Of a stretch of DNA of 42,677 bases, positions 21,109 to 26,997 are shown one piece after another. The stretch is from a virus. Position 1 is the first letter of the stretch, and every line of letters begins with the position of its first letter. The stretch lies in the IMG/VR virus record IMGVR_UViG_3300045241_000140, positions 1-42,677 of that record. The stretch is one strand, 5' to 3'. The translations under genes were made by a program, and so were the position numbers. Under the pieces are notes generated by a model that was given only the letters and a program-made list of their open reading frames with translations, did no database searches and was not told where the DNA came from.

Positions 21109-22695
21109 ATGCCGTCGCTGCTCTTCCCCGATGACGATCAGAGCCGGTTCCAGCCGCTCCTGATTCAGCCGCCGGATCCCGATCGCCCCGACCAGGGTGC
21201 AGCGCTGGCGCAGACCTATCAGGCAGTGGTTGCTGAGATGGAGCGGCAACGGCAGATCAGCGCCGATCGCGGGCTGTGGACAGGCCCAGGCCTGCTCGAG
21301 GGCGGCCACCCGACCGGCGCAGGCGTGGTCGATGCCGCGAACCAGACAGCGCAAAGCTTACTGTTCGGCACCACAGCGCCAGGCGAGGTGCCAGGCGTTA
21401 ATTCCCGCGTCTCCACCCGCATCCCGACGGCCAAAGGCACCGACGCCGCAGCCATCCATGCCGGCAACGATCTGCAGATCGGCAGCGACAGCATCCTCGG
21501 CACCAACGTCGAGGGCAAGGTAGCCGCCAAGCTGCAGGGCTATCCCGATGTGCTCGGCGCACAGCCGGGGATGGACAACCAGGCGACCATCGAGGCCGCC
21601 ATCGCCCATTTCAAGGACAACCTGCGCTGGATCTACGACAACATGGATCCCGAAGTGCGCCGCCAGGCCGCGGGCTGGTATGACGGCGCGCACAAGCTGA
21701 CCGGCGAGTTGGCGGATCAGTATGGCGTCCCGCATGAGGCGGTCACTGGCATGACGGCGCGGCTTAGCCCAGGCACTGATTGGTATCAGAACGTCGCGAT
21801 GACCAAGCGCATGCTCGACATCCATGCCAATCAAGGCGACAGCGTGTTGGCCGATGCGCAGCATCCGCTGATCCAGAGCTATATCGATGGGCAAAAGAAG
21901 CCGGCGACCCAGGCTGCGCTGCAGAGCCAATACGACGGCATGGCGGGCACCAAATACGCCGACATGAGCGATATGCAGAAGGCGCTCTTCATCCGTAGCC
22001 ACGATGAGGCGGCAACGGCTGCCAATCCGGAAAATGGCTACTACAATATGATCCATCCACAGGGTTACGAGTTGGGCCGGGCCACCTTGGCTGACAAAGT
22101 GACGCCGACCAGCCTCGGATGGCAGTCGTTGGACAATATCGCGGCAGCCAACAAGATCCTGCGCGACCCATCGCGCTCCAACATCTCGATCCAACTCGGC
22201 GACGCGCACAAGATCCGCTCGTTTAATAACAACATCATCAGCCCAAATGCCCCCCATGGCGACGTCACGGTGGACACCCACCAGATCGCCGCTTCGCACC
22301 TCCTGCCGATCGGCATCTCGGATCAGGTGGTGGAGCACGGCATGTCAGGGCCACCCAATACCAACCAGACCGGCTCGTCTGGCCTCTATGGCGTCTATGC
22401 CGACGCCACCAGGCAGCTAGCCGACGAGTTGAACGCCCAAACGCCAGGGTTGAATCTCTTGCCCCGGGAGGTGCAGAGCATTACATGGGAAGGCGCGCGG
22501 GGCCTGTTCCCCGCCGCATTTAAGCGGGGCAAAACCGAGGGCCTCCCCCAGGCCGATTTCTTCCGTAATCTTTGGAGCAGTTCGCCAGATGCCGCAGCAG
22601 CCAGGGACGCCATCGGAGCCAGACGTGGCATCACGTCTACAGGCGATGCGCCCAGACGAATACCAGCGCCTGATTGGTTCACACCCAATCCTTGA
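21109..22695 (+). CDS. VDTH-motif protein, possibly HhH-GPD DNA-glycosylase-like (DUF7178-like)
   Basis: 528 aa between portal and scaffold. The first 110 residues are a variable lead-in. The centre reads like an alpha-helical enzyme: DPEVRRQAAGWYDGAHKLTGELADQYGV, then AVTGMTARLSPGTDWYQNVAMTKRML, and later AHKIRSFNNNI followed by VTVDTHQIAASHLL with V388-D389-T390-H391. In HhH-GPD glycosylases such as endonuclease III the catalytic Asp lies in a VDTH motif after the helix-hairpin-helix; here the 'SP...W..N' and 'K.R.F.NN' blocks precede it in the same order. I believe this is the DUF7178-type family. Enzyme activity is inference. Confidence 0.55.
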   Translation: MPSLLFPDDDQSRFQPLLIQPPDPDRPDQGAALAQTYQAVVAEMERQRQISADRGLWTGPGLLEGGHPTGAGVVDAANQTAQSLLFGTTAPGEVPGVNSRVSTRIPTAKGTDAAAIHAGNDLQIGSDSILGTNVEGKVAAKLQGYPDVLGAQPGMDNQATIEAAIAHFKDNLRWIYDNMDPEVRRQAAGWYDGAHKLTGELADQYGVPHEAVTGMTARLSPGTDWYQNVAMTKRMLDIHANQGDSVLADAQHPLIQSYIDGQKKPATQAALQSQYDGMAGTKYADMSDMQKALFIRSHDEAATAANPENGYYNMIHPQGYELGRATLADKVTPTSLGWQSLDNIAAANKILRDPSRSNISIQLGDAHKIRSFNNNIISPNAPHGDVTVDTHQIAASHLLPIGISDQVVEHGMSGPPNTNQTGSSGLYGVYADATRQLADELNAQTPGLNLLPREVQSITWEGARGLFPAAFKRGKTEGLPQADFFRNLWSSSPDAAAARDAIGARRGITSTGDAPRRIPAPDWFTPNP

Positions 22696-22828
22696 GATGA
22701 TGGTGAAGGCCAACATCCCGCTGACCCGCGAGAACTACGTCGACATCGCCAATGCGGGACGGCCAGACGAGGCCTGGACCCACGAGCACGAGGCGATGCT
22801 TCCGGCCATCTTCCGGAGCGACGACTAA
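22646..22828 (+). CDS. Small conserved-looking phage protein, about 60 aa
   Basis: Start uncertain: ATG at 22646 overlaps the upstream gene by 50 bases; 22589 (79 aa) or 22697 (43 aa) are alternatives. The core, VKANIPLTRENYVDIANAGRPDEAWTHEHEAMLP, has the pattern NIPLTRENYxxLAxxGxPxxxWxxExExxLP shared by short proteins found in many phage head regions. Function unknown. Confidence 0.6.
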   Translation: MRPDEYQRLIGSHPILEMMVKANIPLTRENYVDIANAGRPDEAWTHEHEAMLPAIFRSDD

Positions 22829-22862
22829 CCCACTGACGCCACAGGCGCACTTCCTGTGATCT

Positions 22863-22912
22863 GAACCGAACCGGCCCAGTTCGGTTCGCTACTCGGGGCC
22901 GTTTCCGGCCCC
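22863..22912 (+). other. Two adjacent hairpins before the scaffold gene
   Basis: GAACCGAAC/GTTCGGTTC (22863-22871 and 22879-22887, perfect 9 bp, 7-base loop) followed by GGGGCCG/CGGCCCC (22895-22901 and 22906-22912, 4-base loop). No T-run follows. They fill most of the 123-base spacer and may stabilise or process the scaffold/capsid mRNA. Confidence 0.55.
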
Positions 22913-22951
22913 CTCCCCGCAGCCATAGCCTTCGCCTGCTAAGGCCTCCCC

Positions 22952-24073
22952 GTGTCCGAGTCCGTTGGCGCGCCGGTAGCCCCGGCTGCGCCTCCAGCCG
23001 CGCCGCCGTCCGACGCCGGCACATTCTCGCCTGCACCCTCCTCCCAGCCGCCGATCTCCGTCTCTGAGGCCGGCAGGCTGCTGCGTCAGCAGCGCCAGGC
23101 CAATGGCGAGCAGCCAGCCGCGCCCGGCGCGCCCGAGCGCAAGCCCAGCGCCAATGAGCTAGTCCGCGAGGCCGCTCAGAAGCCCGCAGAGGCGCCTGCG
23201 GCCACACCCCCACGACGTGCCGAGACCGGCCTCAGTGCCATGGAGAAGGCTCTGGGGGTGCCTGGCGTGGCCCCTCCGGACGGCGCGCCAGGTGACGCCC
23301 CGGCAGCGCCTGCGCCGGCAGCGCCGGATGGCGCCTTCCCCGAGATCGAGATCGAAGGGCAGCGCCTGCGTTCGCTCGAGGAGGTGCGGGCGTTCGCCCA
23401 GCGGAAGAGCGCGGACTACACCCAGAAGACGCAGCAGCTTGCTCAGGAGCGCCAGCAGCTGCAGGCCCAGCAGCAGGCCTTGGCGACCGTCCTGCCGTAT
23501 ATCCAACCGGAACTGCAACGCCTCGGCGAGATGCTGCAGCGGGCCGACGCGGTGCAGCTGCCGGATCCCGCGCTCGCGCACACTGATCCGACCGCCTACG
23601 TCCAGCAACGCGCGGCCTATGACGCCGCGGTGGCCGAGCAGCAGCGCCTCGGCTCGCTGACCACGCTGCAGCAGCAGGCGCACGAGCGGGCGGTCGCCCA
23701 ACAGGTGGCCCAGGCCAACGAGCAGCTCGCCGCGGAGTATCCGTTCTGGCGCGACCCGCAGCAGCGCCTCGAGGCACAAAATCAGATCGTCGAGTGGGCG
23801 ACCACGAAGGGCGGTTTCAGCCGCGATGAGCTGCGCGGCCTGGCGGATCCGCGGCATTTGAAATTGATGATGAAAGCCAGAGCCTATGACCACTGGGTGG
23901 AGGGCGCTCGCACCACTGCGCCGCCGCAGCGTCTCGCCGCTCCACCTCGAGGCGCACCACCGCCGCCGGCTCCGACCGCGCGCGTGCAGGAGGCAGCCAC
24001 CGCATTCGACAACCGTCCGAACTTCCGCACCGGAGCGGCCCTCCTCGCCGCCCGCCGGGCTAACGAGCGGTAG
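22952..24073 (+). CDS. Scaffolding protein
   Basis: 373 aa, GTG start. The N-terminal 130 residues are Pro/Ala-rich, then FPEIEIEGQRLRSLEEVRAFAQRKSADYTQKTQQLAQERQQLQAQQQALATVL begins a long coiled coil rich in Gln and Ala. A 'EYPFWRDPQQRL...IVEWATTKGGFSRDELRGLADPRHLKLMMKARAYD' segment and a basic C-terminus (LLAARRANER) complete the typical scaffold design, in which the basic end binds the capsid protein. It lies between portal and major capsid genes, the standard place. Called on composition, motif and position. Confidence 0.85.
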   Translation: MSESVGAPVAPAAPPAAPPSDAGTFSPAPSSQPPISVSEAGRLLRQQRQANGEQPAAPGAPERKPSANELVREAAQKPAEAPAATPPRRAETGLSAMEKALGVPGVAPPDGAPGDAPAAPAPAAPDGAFPEIEIEGQRLRSLEEVRAFAQRKSADYTQKTQQLAQERQQLQAQQQALATVLPYIQPELQRLGEMLQRADAVQLPDPALAHTDPTAYVQQRAAYDAAVAEQQRLGSLTTLQQQAHERAVAQQVAQANEQLAAEYPFWRDPQQRLEAQNQIVEWATTKGGFSRDELRGLADPRHLKLMMKARAYDHWVEGARTTAPPQRLAAPPRGAPPPPAPTARVQEAATAFDNRPNFRTGAALLAARRANER

Positions 24074-24303
24074 GGTATTTACAATCGCACCTACGAGGTC
24101 ATAGGCTCCCGTCCCGACGCGCTCCGGAGTGCTTGCACCCACCGTTGCGCGTGACGTGCCGTCGCTGGACTGACTGCAGGCTTCTCGGGAGTGCGTAGCA
24201 CCCACCCGAATGAGCCACCGCCACTCCATTGCGAAACCAGACAATTCGGTTTCACCGGTAGGCACGCGCAAAGCGCGCTGCTTGCCATGCAATGGAGAGT
24301 GCC
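24074..24303 (+). promoter_or_regulatory. Structured leader of the major capsid gene
   Basis: A 230-base gap. It holds two imperfect copies of a GGAGTGC..GCACCCACC element (24126-24143 and 24188-24206), each with a GTGC/GCAC mini-stem; a GAAACC/GGTTTC pair (24233-24253); and CGCGC-AAA-GCGCG (24265-24277) bracketed by GGCA/TGCC, just before the GGAGAG site of the capsid gene. A TACAAT at 24080-24085 resembles a -10, without a good -35. Confidence 0.5.
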
Positions 24304-25287
24304 ATGGCACTTGGCGCACAGGGCGCTGCGCCCGCAAGCACCTATCTCGAGACTGCCGCTGTCGGCGTGAAGGAAGACCTCGCCGATATCATTTACCGCA
24401 TCGACCCAGACGAGACGCCGCTGGTATCCGCGTGCTCTCGCGTCGGCGCAAGTCAGGTTCTTACCGAGTGGGTCGTCCAAGAGCTCAATAGCGCCGCCGA
24501 TAACGCCCAGCCCGAGGGCTTTACTGCGGTAATGCAGGCGGTGCTAAAGCCGGTGCGGCTCAACAACGTCTGCCAGATCCTCGCTCGCACCGTGGGTGTG
24601 TCGAACACCCTGCGCGTCGTCGATGTGGTCGGCGGTGAGGACGAGTTTAATCGCCAGCTCGTGCTGCGTGGGATGGAGATCAAGCGCGATCTCGAGCTCG
24701 CCATCACCTCGCCGCTGGTGCGCACGATCACCGATCCCAGACATATGTCTGGACTGCCCTGCTACTGCGTCAATGGCTCGCGCGGCGCAGGCGCAGGCGC
24801 GATGCCGGTGGGCGACGGCTCCAATGCCGGCACGGCAGGCACGCTCCGCGATCTCACGTTGGCCATGGTCGACGCCGCCACACAGCAATGCTGGCAGGCC
24901 GGTGGCAAGCCGACATTGGGAATCATGAGCGGGAACGTCAAAGCGTATTTCGCGACGCTGTCGCAGGGTGGTGTCGGCAACGCTGTGGTGGCGCAGAACA
25001 TCCAGAACGTCACGTCGGCAGAGTCGGTCACCATCATGGGCGCCGTCGATGTCTACCGCACCAACTTCGGCACCATCCAGCTAGCGCCCGATCGCTTCTG
25101 CCCGGCGCATCAGATCCTTCTTGTATCTACAGACTACGTCGAGTTGGCTCCACTACCAGAGCGCGATATAGTGGAGCAGAGATACGCGCAAACGGGCGAT
25201 AATTCTCAGGGAGGCGTCCTTTTCGAGGGAACACTTCGCCCTACTGCACCTAAAGCGCATGCTTGGATTGCCGACCTCAACCAGTGA
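24304..25287 (+). CDS. Major capsid protein (SU10/DUF5309-like)
   Basis: 327 aa from the ATG at 24304, behind GGAGAG. The N-terminal part (VGVKEDLADIIYRIDPDETPLVSACSR) is the hallmark of the SU10-type/DUF5309 major capsid proteins with the HK97 fold. Further conserved parts are AVMQAVLKPVRLNNVCQILARTVGVSNT, ELAITSPLV, GIMSGNVKAYFATL, VDVYRTNFGTIQL and WIADLNQ at the end. It follows the scaffold gene and is bounded by structured non-coding spacers on both sides, unlike nearly every other gene here, which suits separate control of its high dosage. Confidence 0.9.
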   Translation: MALGAQGAAPASTYLETAAVGVKEDLADIIYRIDPDETPLVSACSRVGASQVLTEWVVQELNSAADNAQPEGFTAVMQAVLKPVRLNNVCQILARTVGVSNTLRVVDVVGGEDEFNRQLVLRGMEIKRDLELAITSPLVRTITDPRHMSGLPCYCVNGSRGAGAGAMPVGDGSNAGTAGTLRDLTLAMVDAATQQCWQAGGKPTLGIMSGNVKAYFATLSQGGVGNAVVAQNIQNVTSAESVTIMGAVDVYRTNFGTIQLAPDRFCPAHQILLVSTDYVELAPLPERDIVEQRYAQTGDNSQGGVLFEGTLRPTAPKAHAWIADLNQ

Positions 25288-25342
25288 CTGCACTATATCT
25301 TGGTTTGGATACACCTGAGGTGGTAGCCCTGGGCAAAAAGAA

Positions 25343-25362
25343 AGGCCGGTGTGTGCCGGCCT
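25343..25362. terminator. Intrinsic-terminator-like hairpin after the capsid gene
   Basis: AGGCCGG (25343-25349) and CCGGCCT (25356-25362) with a TGTGTG loop. An AAAAAGAAA run precedes it and CTCTGT follows, so it is stronger as a terminator on the minus strand and weak on the plus strand, where it may partially stop transcription after the capsid gene. Confidence 0.55.
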
Positions 25363-25462
25363 CTCTGTCGCCTCGATCAGTGACGGTTACGTCGCTATCG
25401 CCGTCGGCGGATCAGCCATTCCTCCATGGTCGCCGCGCTTTTGCTCATGTTGCATCTGCGTG

Positions 25463-25485
25463 GACGGCGCCTGACACGCGCCGTC
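25463..25485 (+). other. Hairpin in the capsid-tail spacer
   Basis: GACGGCGC (25463-25470) and GCGCCGTC (25478-25485), a perfect 8-bp stem with a 7-base loop, extended imperfectly by GG/CC outside. No T-run. Lies 40 bases before the next gene; possible RNA-processing or stability element. Confidence 0.45.
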
Positions 25486-25525
25486 ACGTCCCGCTTATAG
25501 ATATCCGCGCATCAAGGGGCAACGC

Positions 25526-25837
25526 ATGAGTGCCCCTCTCTATCAGCGCTACGACCCGGTCACGGGCCGCAACACCGAGATCGAGGCCGATCCGGACGGC
25601 GGCCTCGTGTTCATTCATTCGCAGGACACCAAGCCGATCGTGGAGTCGGCGAAGGCGATCGCCGCCTCCTTCGACCCGTTGGTGCGGCGCGACACCGTCC
25701 ACGTCGCGCGCATCCCCTTGGTGATCTGGCGACAGCTGCAGCGCCTCGGCATCACCCGCGACGAAGCGGCGCTGAACGCCTGGCTGAACGACAGAGACAA
25801 TCGCGTCTTTAGAACCGACGACGGCTCGCAACTCTAG
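25526..25837 (+). CDS. Hypothetical virion-region protein, 103 aa
   Basis: First gene after the capsid spacer. It resembles a family of about 100-120-residue phage proteins found after the capsid gene in P22-like and related podophages: VFIHSQDTKPIVESAKAIAASFD, then VHVARIPLVIWRQLQRLGIT, then LNDRDNRVFRTDDG. Function in those phages is unknown to me, though the conserved position suggests a head-completion role. Confidence 0.7.
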   Translation: MSAPLYQRYDPVTGRNTEIEADPDGGLVFIHSQDTKPIVESAKAIAASFDPLVRRDTVHVARIPLVIWRQLQRLGITRDEAALNAWLNDRDNRVFRTDDGSQL

Positions 25838-25848
25838 GAGCAACCACC

Positions 25849-26322
25849 ATGGCACTCCCCTCCGCACCCTACACGCCCGCACCGCAGCAGCCGCCCACGC
25901 CAGGCGTTGGCCTGCAGGGCGCGCCACCGGTCGTCGAACCGCTGCCCGTGCCGGATCCCGTGCTGTTCGCCGATATCGATCCGGTGCTGCTGGTGCGGCT
26001 GTATCCCGACGCCTCCAACGCGGTCGAGCTACGCAGCGCGGCGATGGCAGCCGGCGAGGCCGCAAAGGCGCAGGGCGAGGATCTGCTCGCCTCGCAGCAG
26101 GAGCCGATCCTGCTGACCGGGACCGAGGAGATGCTGCCGTCACCCATGCCATGGCAGCAGGGTGGCGTGCCAGCACAGCCGCAGCAGCCGCCACAGGCAA
26201 AGGGGCCGCAGCGTCCGCCGCAGTATCCGCCATCGACGCAGCTGCCGTATCCGCCGCAATATCCAGGGCAGGGTCAGGCGAACCCCTATCCGCCGCAGAC
26301 GCAGTATCCACAGCAGCCGTGA
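25849..26322 (+). CDS. Pro/Gln-rich protein, 157 aa
   Basis: ATG behind TAGGAGC. A short folded core (DPVLFADIDPVLLVRLYPDASNAVELRSAAMAAGEAAKAQGEDLL) is flanked by Pro/Gln/Tyr-rich ends; the C-terminal third is a PPQYP/QYP low-complexity tail. No family recognised. Position between capsid and adaptor suggests a structural role. Confidence 0.6.
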   Translation: MALPSAPYTPAPQQPPTPGVGLQGAPPVVEPLPVPDPVLFADIDPVLLVRLYPDASNAVELRSAAMAAGEAAKAQGEDLLASQQEPILLTGTEEMLPSPMPWQQGGVPAQPQQPPQAKGPQRPPQYPPSTQLPYPPQYPGQGQANPYPPQTQYPQQP

Positions 26323-26331
26323 CGCCTGCCG

Positions 26332-26997
26332 GTGCCGACCTACCAACAGCTACAGGATGAGGTTGCCGGCTGGCTGGCCCGCAGGGACATCGCCAGCCTC
26401 ATCCCCGGCTGGGTTGCCATGGTGGAGACGGAGCTCGCCGAGACCCTGCGCGCACGCTGCATGGTGGTCTCGGGCGTCCAGGCGATCGACGCGGCCTACA
26501 TCTCGCTGCCCACCGACTTCGCCACCATGGAGTCGATCCGCGACGCGCAGAGCGGCCAGCTGCTTGAGCTCAAAGATGAGTGGAGCGGCCACTGGACTGG
26601 TAGCAATAGCAGCGCCTGGCAGGACGGCGCGGTGGTTGGCATCACGACGCCCTCCACCGCCTACCGGCTGGTGCATGATTGCATCGAGTTCCTGCCGCAT
26701 CCGTGGATCCCCGACCCACCAGATCCGCTGTGGAGCCCGCAGCAGGTTCTGATGGGATACTACGCCAAACCCAGGCCGCTGCTGCTGCCGTCCGATACCA
26801 ACAGCGTGCTCGAGGCGCTCTATGGCGTCTACCTGTGGGGCGTCCTCAAATACGGCGCGCTGTTTGAATTAGACGATGACCGCGCAGCGCAAGCCGACGC
26901 GCAATGGCAGCAGGCGATCACGCGCGCCAATCTTTGGAAGCAGCAGAGCGATTACAGTGGCGCACCGTTCCGTGCTGAGTTGGCGGTGGTGTTTTGA
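26332..26997 (+). CDS. Head-tail adaptor (P22 gp4-like)
   Basis: 221 aa, GTG start. It follows the phage adaptor/gp4-like pattern: an N-terminal helix pair (TYQQLQDEVAGWLARRDIASLIPGWVAMVETELAETLRARCM), then LPTDFATMESIRD, a beta segment, PSTAYRLVHDCIEFLP, MGYYAKPRPLLLPSDTNSVLEALYGVYLWGVLKYGALFELDDDRAAQADAQWQQAI, closing with helices. Such adaptors sit beneath the portal and seal the packaged head. Ends in an ATGA overlap with the fibre gene. Confidence 0.82.
   Translation: MPTYQQLQDEVAGWLARRDIASLIPGWVAMVETELAETLRARCMVVSGVQAIDAAYISLPTDFATMESIRDAQSGQLLELKDEWSGHWTGSNSSAWQDGAVVGITTPSTAYRLVHDCIEFLPHPWIPDPPDPLWSPQQVLMGYYAKPRPLLLPSDTNSVLEALYGVYLWGVLKYGALFELDDDRAAQADAQWQQAITRANLWKQQSDYSGAPFRAELAVVF

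Noticed and set aside
25263-25529. 88-codon plus-strand frame covering the spacer after the capsid gene, ending in ATGA
   Set aside because: It overlaps the capsid end, runs through a terminator-like hairpin and encodes a Ser/Pro/Arg-rich product without structure. The ATGA is likely chance.
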